Below are positions 1 through 7,254 of a stretch of DNA of 10,781 bases, piece by piece. The stretch lies in the NCBI GenBank assembly GCA_964555935.1, contig CAZKUN010000295.1, positions 1 to 10,781 of the forward strand, in the 5' to 3' direction. Position numbers and translations under genes: made by a program. The notes beneath the pieces are model-generated. The model made no database searches. It was not told the origin of the DNA and saw only the letters and a list, made by a program, of their open reading frames with translations. How positions within the stretch are numbered: position 1 is the first letter of the stretch; every line of letters starts with the position of its first letter. This DNA is from CAZKUN01 sp964555935 (GTDB taxonomy: Bacteria; Armatimonadota; Zipacnadia; Zipacnadales; VGFC01).

Positions 1-1
1 G

Positions 2-703
2 CCCGAGTCGGTGCTCTGCCCGTACGACGTCGTGGGGCGAGTGCTTGATGAGCCGACGCGCGCGGGCGTGCTCGACTTCGCCGGTCGGACGGAGCGCCCG
101 CCCTACCGGTTGGATTACGTGGTGGGGTGCGCGACGTGCGGCGTGACGCGGGAGCTTACGCCCGTCTTTGAGGAGGGGAAGGAAGTCGATGAGCGGGCGC
201 GGGTTGAGGGGGGCATCGAGGACATGCTCGCCCACTTGCGCGTGCTCCACGGTCGCACCAGCGATTATCGCGAGTGGGCCGGTGTGATGGTGCGTTACCT
301 GGCGGATCAGAAAGCCGACGATCCCGAGACAAAGGCGTACCTGGATGAGATCACGCCGATGGCCGAGGCTCTGATCGATGCCTACGACGCCAGCAAAGAG
401 AACATCCAGGACATGGACGCGGCCCAGGCCCTCGGGCGGCTGACGGCGGCGCTCACAGCGAAGCATCGTCCGAGCAACCTCAAGCGGTTCACCGGCCTCG
501 GCGCGGACTGGAGGCGCATGGGCGGGGGCCTGGAGTCTCTCGTCAGGAAGCAGAACACCTTGGCGCGGAGGATCTTCCAGGAGGCCGGCTATCGAGGTGT
601 CTCCAGCCCCGAGATGGCTGAGCTGGCCGAGGAGATTCGCCGCCGGACTCGCGACATTCTGCGAGAGCCGGTGGGATACGAACTGATGAGCGGGTATTAC
701 TGA
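2..703 (+). CDS. Hypothetical protein, C-terminal part (5' end outside window)
   Basis: The frame is open from the first bases of the window to a TGA at 701-703, so this is most likely the C-terminal part of a longer protein. A GTG at position 11 could serve as a start, but no Shine-Dalgarno sequence can be seen in the ten bases before it. Numbering from that GTG, the N-terminal part has a Cys-Pro at residues 3-4, a Cys-x2-Cys at 40-43 followed by Gly-Val-Thr, and a His-x4-His at 75-80, which could form a zinc site. From about residue 85 to the end the sequence is charged and looks mainly alpha-helical, ending in Gly-Tyr-Tyr. I do not recognise the family. It lies 32 bases upstream of the SUMF1-fold gene on the same strand, so co-transcription is plausible. 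The reading frame is confident; the function is unknown. Confidence 0.7.
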   Translation, partial: PESVLCPYDVVGRVLDEPTRAGVLDFAGRTERPPYRLDYVVGCATCGVTRELTPVFEEGKEVDERARVEGGIEDMLAHLRVLHGRTSDYREWAGVMVRYLADQKADDPETKAYLDEITPMAEALIDAYDASKENIQDMDAAQALGRLTAALTAKHRPSNLKRFTGLGADWRRMGGGLESLVRKQNTLARRIFQEAGYRGVSSPEMAELAEEIRRRTRDILREPVGYELMSGYY

Positions 704-735
704 GCGCCGCGTAATCCACTGGGAGCGATGACGTC

Positions 736-1557
736 ATGACACGATTGGCCGCGTTGGGAATGTACCTGGCTTATCTTCTGGGCCCCGCCGTGGGTGATGA
801 CGCCGACGCTCCGCGACCGGTGAAATTCAGTTCGGGCGTAAAGATGGTCTGGCTGCCCGGCGGAACGTTCACCATGGGCGATGCCGAGGGGGAGGTGGAT
901 GAGCCGCCCCACGAGGTGCGCGTGGATGCATTCTACATGGACCAGCAGGTTGTGAATCAGAAGCAGTATCTGGCCCTGATGGGGGAGAGCCCGTCGGGCT
1001 CGGTGAGACCGGGCTACCCGGCCGAGCAAGTCCGGTGGTCGGGCGCCGCGACCTACTGCAACGCGCGATCCGAGGCCGAGGGACTTGAGCCGTGCTACGA
1101 CCCGGAGACGTGGGAATGTGACTTCGACGCGGACGGTTACAGGCTGCCCACCGAGGCCGAGTGGGAATACGCGTGTCGAGCCGGCACCGACACCGCCTAC
1201 TCATTCGGTGACGACGCGGCTGAGCTTGAGAAGCACGCCTGGTTCAGGGGCAACTCGGACATGCGCAACCACCCCGTTGGGAAGAAGAAGCCCAACAATT
1301 GGGGGCTGCGCGACATGCACGGCAACGTCTGGGAGTGGTGCAACGACTTCTACGCGGTGGACTACTACGAGCAGAGCCCGCGAGAGAATCCCCGCGGCCC
1401 AGCCGAGGGGGATGTGAAGGTTGTCAGAGGTGGCTCCTGGGATTCGGCTGAAGCCGAGTGCCGCTCCGCGTACCGAGGCAATGAGGATCCCGGGCACGCG
1501 GAAGAGTGCTTCGGGCTCGATCTCTACGGCTTCCGCTGCGTGCGGCGCGGGGACTAG
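736..1557 (+). CDS. Exported formylglycine-generating-enzyme-fold (SUMF1, FGE-sulfatase domain) protein
   Basis: This 273-residue protein has a signal peptide (Arg-3, hydrophobic residues 4-19, likely cleavage after Ala-Val-Gly at 18-20), then one SUMF1/FGE-sulfatase domain covering nearly the whole mature chain. Family hallmarks are WLPGGTFTMG (39-48), GYRLPTEAEWEYACRAGT (134-151), MHGNVWEW (194-201), RGGSW (231-235), CRSAYR (242-247) and GFRC (265-268). True FGE oxidises a sulfatase cysteine to formylglycine using two copper-binding cysteines a few residues after the GGS motif. Here that segment reads DSAEAEC and is about four residues shorter, so the pair is missing. FGE activity is therefore doubtful, and a lectin-like, structural or other oxidoreductase role is possible. 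The start is supported by GGGAG at 721-725, ten bases before the ATG. It sits between gene 1 and the lyase gene on the same strand. The fold call is strong; the function is open. Confidence 0.92.
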   Translation: MTRLAALGMYLAYLLGPAVGDDADAPRPVKFSSGVKMVWLPGGTFTMGDAEGEVDEPPHEVRVDAFYMDQQVVNQKQYLALMGESPSGSVRPGYPAEQVRWSGAATYCNARSEAEGLEPCYDPETWECDFDADGYRLPTEAEWEYACRAGTDTAYSFGDDAAELEKHAWFRGNSDMRNHPVGKKKPNNWGLRDMHGNVWEWCNDFYAVDYYEQSPRENPRGPAEGDVKVVRGGSWDSAEAECRSAYRGNEDPGHAEECFGLDLYGFRCVRRGD

Positions 1558-1602
1558 TCCTGGCGCGCCAGTGGCCGGCGGATCAGACCGCGCGAAGCAA
1601 GA

Positions 1603-1609
1603 AAGAGGG
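1603..1609 (+). promoter_or_regulatory. Ribosome binding site of the heparinase-like gene
   Basis: The purine run AAGAGGG ends seven bases before the ATG at 1617, a good Shine-Dalgarno spacing. This start also places a complete signal peptide at the N-terminus. Confidence 0.6.
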
Positions 1610-1616
1610 CTAGCCG

Positions 1617-4600
1617 ATGGGACGGCGACTGCTCGGCGTGTTGGTTGGGTGTGTCATTTCGTGTGCTTCGGCTGTCGCCCAGGACAAGGCCGATGTGGCG
1701 CGGGAGTTGTTCGCGCGGCTGGACATGACGCGTCCGGAGATGCGCGAGGTCGCCGCGCTGGCGGATGGGGGCGACGTCGAGGGGGCGCTGGACTTGTGGC
1801 GCGATGGCGTGGTCACGCGGCTGCGCGAGCACGACTTCGGCGAATACGGTTGGCACGGGTACGTGATCCATCCAAGGCCGGGCGGAGCGGCCGACCATCT
1901 GGCCGGGAAGACGAGTCGCGAGGAGTACTTGACCTCCGGACTGGTCGGCTTCGTCGACATCTACGGCATGGCGGGCGCGCCGGGGACGATTGGGAAGATC
2001 GACTGGGCGGTGGACATCAGCGGCCCGGTCGACTGGGGTACGCCCGAGCTGGCGGCGCTCGACAAGGGCGCGAAGCTGCTGAAAGCAGACTACCCGAACT
2101 TCGAGTTCGCGAAAGCACTGGTCGGCAAGTACTGGCAGACGGATGATGAGGTCCATCTGCTCAAGGCCTTCGAGATCATGAGCGATTTCGCGCGGAATAA
2201 TCGCCGCGAGTTCTGGGCGGACTACCACGCGAAGGGCATCGGCGACACCGAGGTCCGGGAGATTTACCGCACGGACTGGCGGCTGAATACGAACGGTCTC
2301 GGGATGGGCTGGCGGGCGAAGAACTTCATCAAGATCATGGCCGGCATCGCCAAGAGCCTGTCGGCAGACAAGCCGGACGATTGGGAGAGCATCCTCGGGC
2401 CGCTCAATGGAGAGCCGACGCGTGAGGAACTGGACCGCGTTCCGTCGGCGCAACTGGCGGAGATCGCGATCTCGCTGGTGGAGGACCACTCTGGGAAGCT
2501 GCTGTGGTTTTGCCTGGGCTCGGGCGCGGTGCCAAACCAGCGCTCGGAGGGGCTGAAGGCGCTAGTGTTCATGTCGGTCATCTTCCCGAACTTCAAGAAG
2601 ACGCCGCAGCTCGTCGAGTACATCAACCGGGGCTACGAGGACATGCTGACGGGCAACTTCCTGCCCGACGGCGGGAGCCTGGAGCAGAGCTTCAACTACA
2701 ACGGCCAGGATAAGGAAGGGCTTGAGGAGTTGGTGCGGTTCTTCGGCGATGAGCCGCCGAGTTACGCGCAGCTCGCGCTGGCGAAAGTGAGAGCGCGGCG
2801 AGCAGTTGACGATGGCCTGCAGACGCCGCTAGGCGGTCTCCCAAAGGTGGGCAACCATCACGATATCCTGGGGAAGGATGTCTGGAGCAGCGACGAAGCA
2901 GCGGAACGGTATTGGGCGTCAGACGCTATCCACGGTCGCGAGTCCGTTCGGCCGCGGGAATACGCGTCGAAGGCGTATCGGTACAGCGGGTTCTTCGCGA
3001 TGCGGGGCGGATGGGAGATGGACGATCCCTACCTGTTCTTCATGGCGGGGAGACCGCAGCGCGGGCACTCGATGCGCGACAATAACGCGATCCAGATGAC
3101 GGCGTTCGGGCGGCAACTCGTGGTGTGTGGCGGAAGCCCGACGTATGGCAACTTCCGCAACGAGGACGCGAGGGGAGCGGACTTCTACCTCAGCGAGGCC
3201 TCGAGCCTGAAGTGCAATACGGTGATCGTGGACGGCAACTCGCAATCGAAGGATGGGCCGAAGGTCGCTCGCGGCTACGAGACGCCAGTGGACAGCCGGT
3301 GGCACACCTCGGATCGGTACGATGTCGTCGATGGACTGTACGATCTGGGTTACGGCAAGTTCGAGGATGGACGCGACGTCGAGATCGACAAGTCTGTCGC
3401 GCATTACCGGCAGGTCATCTTCGTGAAGGCCGCGGGGCTCTGGGTGGTCCTGGACCGGATGGATAGCAGCGGCGACGCGGAGCACGAGTACACGCAGCTC
3501 TGGAATTTCCTGCCGCGCGTTGAGCACGCCAATTGGCAGAGCACGATTGCCGGATTTGGGGACGACGAGTTCTCGCTCGATGCGGAGGCGAAGGTGCTGC
3601 GGACGGTCGATCCGGATGGGCCGAACGTGGAGTTCCGGCACTTCGGGCCGGAGCGCGTGACCTACACCAAGTATCACGGAGATCGCGAAAACTGGCTCGG
3701 GTGGTTCGCGGCTGGGATCGGAGATGCGCAGCCGGCTGTGGACGTGCATGTGAACTGGGGGAGCGGTGACAGCGGCTCGCTGGTGACGGTGATGTCGCCG
3801 ATGGATGTGGGCGAAGAGTCGCCGGTCGCCGATGCCACGGAGGTGGATGGCGGGGTGGACGTTGGTCTGAGAGGCGGCGGGCGGATTCAGTACCTGGCGG
3901 CGGCGGACGCGTCGGTGCTGGAGGTCGGATCGGTCAAGGCGGACGCGGAGGCGTTGCTGGTCCATACGGGTGCGGCGGGCGAAGTGTCCGGGATTGTGAT
4001 CGGGTGCGAGGGGCTGGATGTCGATGGGGAAGCAGTCGACATCGAGGCCGCTGACTTCGAGTTCGCGCTGCGCGACGGGGCGGTCGAACTGACGCCTTTC
4101 CCCGAGGCCGAAGCCGCGCAAGTCGATGACCACGATCCGCGCGCGTGGGCGCTGCGGGAGCCGGATCTCCCGCTGGACGCCGAGTTAGAGCAGGGGCTGA
4201 CGCATGAGCTGTTCCGCTTTGAGAAGAGCATTCGGTTGTACGATCTGATGCTAAAGGAACCGGTGGAGGCTGGCACGAGCCTGGACTGCAGCCTGGATTC
4301 GTGGGCGGACGAGAAGAGCTATGGCCTGAAGTGGACGGGCTACTTGCGGGCGCCCGAGGACGGCACGTACCGTTTCACGTGCCACTCGCCAACCGAGGCC
4401 AAGGTCTTCATCGTCAACCCTAAGCGCGACTTGGAGTTGCCGGCGGTCGTCTATTCGAGCTATCGACAGGTGGATGCCGAGGGTAGGGCGGCGCTGAAGG
4501 CGGGGTATCACAGGCTTGAGGTGGACTACATCCAGGCTTGGAATAACCCCAATGAGCTGGCGATCGAGATCGAAGGGCCGGGCGACGATTTGCAGCCGTT

Positions 4601-4634
4601 GGGTGGCGAGTGGCTGTTTCGAGATCCTGCCTAG
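1617..4634 (+). CDS. Exported heparinase II/III-like polysaccharide lyase with C-terminal PA14-like domain
   Basis: A 1005-residue protein with signal peptide 1-22 (Arg-Arg, hydrophobic stretch, Ala-Val-Ala before Gln-Asp); LVGC at 9-12 resembles a lipobox but comes very early. Residues about 30-440 resemble the alpha/alpha toroid of alginate lyase/heparinase families. Asn-307 Gln-308 and FLPDGGSLEQSFNYN (348-362) occupy the places of the catalytic Asn-His pair and Tyr; the spacing to Tyr-361 fits, but the His is replaced by Gln. Residues about 460-790 match the heparinase II/III-like beta-sandwich, with RGGW (463-466) and RGHSMRDNN (482-490), whose His-484 may be the conserved second histidine. 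Residues about 863-1000 form a PA14-like beta domain (WTGYLRAPEDGTYRF), probably glycan-binding. Such lyases cleave uronate-containing polysaccharides by beta-elimination outside the cytoplasm. It follows the SUMF1-fold gene by 59 bases. Substrate is unknown. Confidence 0.88.
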   Translation: MGRRLLGVLVGCVISCASAVAQDKADVARELFARLDMTRPEMREVAALADGGDVEGALDLWRDGVVTRLREHDFGEYGWHGYVIHPRPGGAADHLAGKTSREEYLTSGLVGFVDIYGMAGAPGTIGKIDWAVDISGPVDWGTPELAALDKGAKLLKADYPNFEFAKALVGKYWQTDDEVHLLKAFEIMSDFARNNRREFWADYHAKGIGDTEVREIYRTDWRLNTNGLGMGWRAKNFIKIMAGIAKSLSADKPDDWESILGPLNGEPTREELDRVPSAQLAEIAISLVEDHSGKLLWFCLGSGAVPNQRSEGLKALVFMSVIFPNFKKTPQLVEYINRGYEDMLTGNFLPDGGSLEQSFNYNGQDKEGLEELVRFFGDEPPSYAQLALAKVRARRAVDDGLQTPLGGLPKVGNHHDILGKDVWSSDEAAERYWASDAIHGRESVRPREYASKAYRYSGFFAMRGGWEMDDPYLFFMAGRPQRGHSMRDNNAIQMTAFGRQLVVCGGSPTYGNFRNEDARGADFYLSEASSLKCNTVIVDGNSQSKDGPKVARGYETPVDSRWHTSDRYDVVDGLYDLGYGKFEDGRDVEIDKSVAHYRQVIFVKAAGLWVVLDRMDSSGDAEHEYTQLWNFLPRVEHANWQSTIAGFGDDEFSLDAEAKVLRTVDPDGPNVEFRHFGPERVTYTKYHGDRENWLGWFAAGIGDAQPAVDVHVNWGSGDSGSLVTVMSPMDVGEESPVADATEVDGGVDVGLRGGGRIQYLAAADASVLEVGSVKADAEALLVHTGAAGEVSGIVIGCEGLDVDGEAVDIEAADFEFALRDGAVELTPFPEAEAAQVDDHDPRAWALREPDLPLDAELEQGLTHELFRFEKSIRLYDLMLKEPVEAGTSLDCSLDSWADEKSYGLKWTGYLRAPEDGTYRFTCHSPTEAKVFIVNPKRDLELPAVVYSSYRQVDAEGRAALKAGYHRLEVDYIQAWNNPNELAIEIEGPGDDLQPLGGEWLFRDPA

Positions 4635-7153
4635 TCGAGCGCGCCGTCGGGTAGCTTGATGAACCGAATGTCGTCGTACCAGACGGCGTCGTCGGGCTTC
4701 TGGTCGACCGTGCCGGGCAGGATCACCGCGAAGCCGGCGCCCTCGGGAACAGTGACGACGACCGAGAGCTTGCGCCACGCGTCGGGGCCACCGGTTGTGA
4801 TGGCGAATCGGTCGGACGCATCGGCGGTCCAGGCGCCATTTGGATCCTGCCAGCGGACGCCCAGGTTGACCTTGAACTCATTGGACGGAGTTGTCTTCAC
4901 CCACGCCGAAGCGTAGCAGACCTCGCCGGGCTCGACCGGAACAGCCTGGATGAAACAGCCATTGCGGATGCCGGCGATCCTGACGCAACGCGCCCCGTCG
5001 TGGCCGCCGGTTGACTCCCACTCGAGCTGATCAATCGTGCCGTCATCGATCACCCACTTGGACCACGCCGGAGGCGCGTCGGTCGAGACCCAATCGACGC
5101 CCTCGGGCGTCGGACCGTCAGCCTTCGTCTCCTCGAAACCGGGGTTATTGCACAGGTTGGGCGCGTCGGGATTTGCCTCGGCCCACTGTTGCGTGCGGAT
5201 CGCCACCGCGATGCGCTCCGGCGCTGCGGCGGATAGCTCGGCAAGATCCGCCGCGGCAATCTCATCACCTCGACCAAGCAGCGTCGTGACGCCCTGCGTC
5301 AACGATGCCTCGACGTAGTTGCGCCAGCTCGCGAGACGCCCTGAATGGGTCATCGTGATGCTGTTGTAGATGCCTGAGATCAGCTCGTCGTCAGTGATCG
5401 ATGCCCAAGCTTGCTCCCTGCGGTTCGTTCTGTCCAGCAAGAGACGCACCGTTGCCAAGTGGTCGGCCGCGCCCGCGGGCCCGGGGCGCGATGGCTCGCG
5501 GACAACTTGCGCCTGCCAGTACTCCTCGAGCATCGCACCAGACCACGCGAAACCGCGCGCGACGAACTGGACGCGCGGCTCAATAAGGGCATCGCCGGCG
5601 GCCAGCTCCGCGGCTCGCGTCAGCGCCGACCGGCAGGCGCGCAAGTCGGCGGGCTGCCAGATGTCCATCTGCTGGAGAACCGATCCCAGTCCCTCGAACC
5701 AGCGTCCCTCGCGAGGCTTCATCATGACGCGTTCGAGGGTGTCGTAGAAGCGCTTCATGGGCCCTTGGGCGGGGCCGAAGAAGCCGCCGTAGAAGTCGTT
5801 CAGCACGGCGTCGGAGTCCTGGGATGGATCCCACATCAGCTTCGCGCGGAGATACATCTGCGGGCCGGCGTACCACCAGGTGGGCCACGCCTCGTTGGTC
5901 ACCGCGACGGCGCCGATCTCGTCGTAGAAGCGTAGCGACTCAGCCATCGCGTGAGGGTAGACGCGTGGCATCAGCCAACCGAGCCCGGTGTAATCGTAGG
6001 TCCCGAATTCGCCCCTCGCGTCCGCCCATTCGCGCGCGAAGTCCATGTCAGTCTGCTTGTACTTCGGGTCATGCCACTGGGCGATGTCTTGGGTGATGAC
6101 GACCATCGTGTTGTCGGGCAACTCGACGCGCTTGGGCGGCGATTCGACCGTCCAGTAGGCGATGGCGGAGACGTACTTGTCGGGGTAGTCGTCGCGCAAG
6201 CCGTCGGCGACCGCCTTGACGAAGGTGAAGTAACGGTCCGACAGCATTGTCTGCCCGCGGAATGTCTCGTCAGCGATGTCGAGAGCCGTGCAGTTGTCGC
6301 ACTCGCAGAACGCGCCGCTGTCGTTCATACCGACCGAGAGGAAATTCGCCTCCGGGTTGTCCGCGAACCACTGTTTCCCGTACTCGATTGTCTCGGCGAT
6401 GACCTCGGGATTTGAGGTGCAGGGCTGCCAGTTCTGCGCGCTGTCAGACGACGGGATGCGGCGCTCGCCGCCGATGAGCGGGTAGTACTCCGGATGGGTC
6501 TCGCCATACTTCGAGACAGGGAAGACGCGGTAGAGCCAGTGGGAGTAGCGGTTGAACGGAATGGCGTAACTGTGGTCGGTGATCCGGATGCGGTCGCGCC
6601 ACTTTGCCCCCTCGCCCACGATGGACGTGTCGACGCCGTGGTTGCGCCGGTTGACGAATCTCGGCTCCTCGCGTCGGCGGAGGGCGGGGATTGTGACCGT
6701 GTTGGACTGCGGCACGTTTTCGCCTAGTTCGGTTGGGATGAACCAGCGCACTCCCAGGAGCTCCTCGAGCACCCAGTAGACCGCATTTCGCGTCCCGCGC
6801 GGGCAGTTGCCGGCGAGGATGAGTCGCTCGCCTTCGCAGTCGACGACGAAGCCGTCGAAGGCGAGGGATGCGAGATCGAGGGCGAGGGCTGAGTCCTCGT
6901 CGGGCGGGCCGATCCACACGGTTGCGATGGCTTCGTCGGGCTCAGAGGTGATCGGCAACTTCGTGCCGGTGATCTTCTCCAGGTAGGCATTCAACTCGTC
7001 GGCGGCCTGCGTCTCGATTTCATGCGCATCGGCAGGCAGGGCGATCTGGGCCGACGGCTCGCCATCTGTGATGAGCGTGAGGCTCTGCGCGAACGCGAGC
7101 GAGGGCATGAGGCAGGCGAGCACCGTAGTCGTTAGGAAGCGCATGCGGGCCAC
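4631..7153 (-). CDS. Exported DUF4838 domain protein with C-terminal carbohydrate-binding-like domain
   Basis: This is an 840-residue protein with a signal peptide (MRFLTTTVLACLMPSLAFA, cleaved before Gln-Ser). Residues about 24-150 resemble the N-terminal domain of GH67 alpha-glucuronidases, with DELNAYLEKITG and the NAVYWVLEELLGVRWFIPTELG stretch split around 123-144. Residues about 190-470 are the DUF4838 TIM-barrel-like region, with PEYYPLIGGERR, a Cys cluster C283-x-C285-x2-C288 after SVGMNDSG, and TNEAWPTWW around Glu-421, a candidate catalytic acid. A mostly helical region follows. Residues about 666-835, starting NLCNNPGFEE, look like a CBM4/9-type beta-sandwich. DUF4838 proteins are commonly found in polysaccharide loci but have no single agreed activity; alpha-glucuronidase-like or other glycosidase action is inference. 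The listed start is GTG; an in-frame ATG at 7144 keeps the signal peptide and may be real, since AGGAG at 7174-7178 is too far upstream of either. Its TAG overlaps the stop of the convergent lyase gene. Confidence 0.9.
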   Translation of the reverse strand: MARMRFLTTTVLACLMPSLAFAQSLTLITDGEPSAQIALPADAHEIETQAADELNAYLEKITGTKLPITSEPDEAIATVWIGPPDEDSALALDLASLAFDGFVVDCEGERLILAGNCPRGTRNAVYWVLEELLGVRWFIPTELGENVPQSNTVTIPALRRREEPRFVNRRNHGVDTSIVGEGAKWRDRIRITDHSYAIPFNRYSHWLYRVFPVSKYGETHPEYYPLIGGERRIPSSDSAQNWQPCTSNPEVIAETIEYGKQWFADNPEANFLSVGMNDSGAFCECDNCTALDIADETFRGQTMLSDRYFTFVKAVADGLRDDYPDKYVSAIAYWTVESPPKRVELPDNTMVVITQDIAQWHDPKYKQTDMDFAREWADARGEFGTYDYTGLGWLMPRVYPHAMAESLRFYDEIGAVAVTNEAWPTWWYAGPQMYLRAKLMWDPSQDSDAVLNDFYGGFFGPAQGPMKRFYDTLERVMMKPREGRWFEGLGSVLQQMDIWQPADLRACRSALTRAAELAAGDALIEPRVQFVARGFAWSGAMLEEYWQAQVVREPSRPGPAGAADHLATVRLLLDRTNRREQAWASITDDELISGIYNSITMTHSGRLASWRNYVEASLTQGVTTLLGRGDEIAAADLAELSAAAPERIAVAIRTQQWAEANPDAPNLCNNPGFEETKADGPTPEGVDWVSTDAPPAWSKWVIDDGTIDQLEWESTGGHDGARCVRIAGIRNGCFIQAVPVEPGEVCYASAWVKTTPSNEFKVNLGVRWQDPNGAWTADASDRFAITTGGPDAWRKLSVVVTVPEGAGFAVILPGTVDQKPDDAVWYDDIRFIKLPDGALD

Positions 7154-7254
7154 TTCGCCGCAGGTGGAGCGGGCTCCTGGTGCTCCATGGGAGGTGCTGG
7201 GGGTGAGGCGCGGCTAACATGCAGGCGTGCATAGCTCTGGGGAGGTCTGGCTCA
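7154..7254. promoter_or_regulatory. Divergent intergenic region, probable promoters of the DUF4838 and TIM-barrel genes
   Basis: These roughly 100 bases separate two genes that point away from each other, so both promoters should lie here or in the adjoining 5' ends. I see a possible -10 element TAACAT at 7215-7220 for the plus strand, but no convincing -35. There is a short dyad GGAGC-GG-GCTCC at 7166-7177 and a second weak CTCC/GGAG dyad at 7183-7193, which could be operator half-sites or chance in G+C-rich DNA. No transcription-factor motif is recognised. Confidence 0.4.
7241..7246 (+). promoter_or_regulatory. Ribosome binding site that sets the start of the TIM-barrel gene
   Basis: GGAGGT lies eight bases before the first of three consecutive ATG codons (7255, 7258, 7261). 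The more upstream in-frame ATG at 7219 has no purine-rich sequence at a suitable distance. Translation from 7219 would add twelve residues in front of what looks like a compact signal peptide. Confidence 0.7.

Noticed and set aside
728..737. Perfect palindrome ATGACGTCAT at the start of the SUMF1-fold gene
   Set aside because: Ten-base palindromes arise by chance in this sequence; it overlaps the start codon and no second copy or operator context was seen.
1560..1571. Perfect 12-base palindrome CTGGCGCGCCAG just after the SUMF1-fold gene stop
   Set aside because: As RNA it could not form a hairpin with a proper loop without losing central pairs, and G+C-rich self-complementary sequence is common here; not enough to call an operator or terminator.
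1644..1652. Lipoprotein signal (LVGC) in the lyase leader
   Set aside because: The Cys would be at residue 12, leaving an unusually short leader; cleavage after Ala-Val-Ala at residue 22 fits better, though lipidation is not excluded.
1554..2489. 311-codon open frame on the minus strand over the start of the lyase gene
   Set aside because: It covers the intergenic region and the lyase signal peptide and toroid on the opposite strand, with no motifs and a composition typical of shadow frames.
2919..4133. 404-codon open frame on the minus strand inside the lyase gene
   Set aside because: It is antisense to a gene with clear domain motifs and signal peptide; its translation is rich in Arg, Pro, His and Val without recognisable motifs, as expected for antisense frames in G+C-rich DNA.
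7219..7254. Longer N-terminus for the TIM-barrel protein from the ATG at 7219
   Set aside because: No ribosome binding site precedes this ATG, whereas GGAGGT lies eight bases before the ATG at 7255 and gives a compact signal peptide.
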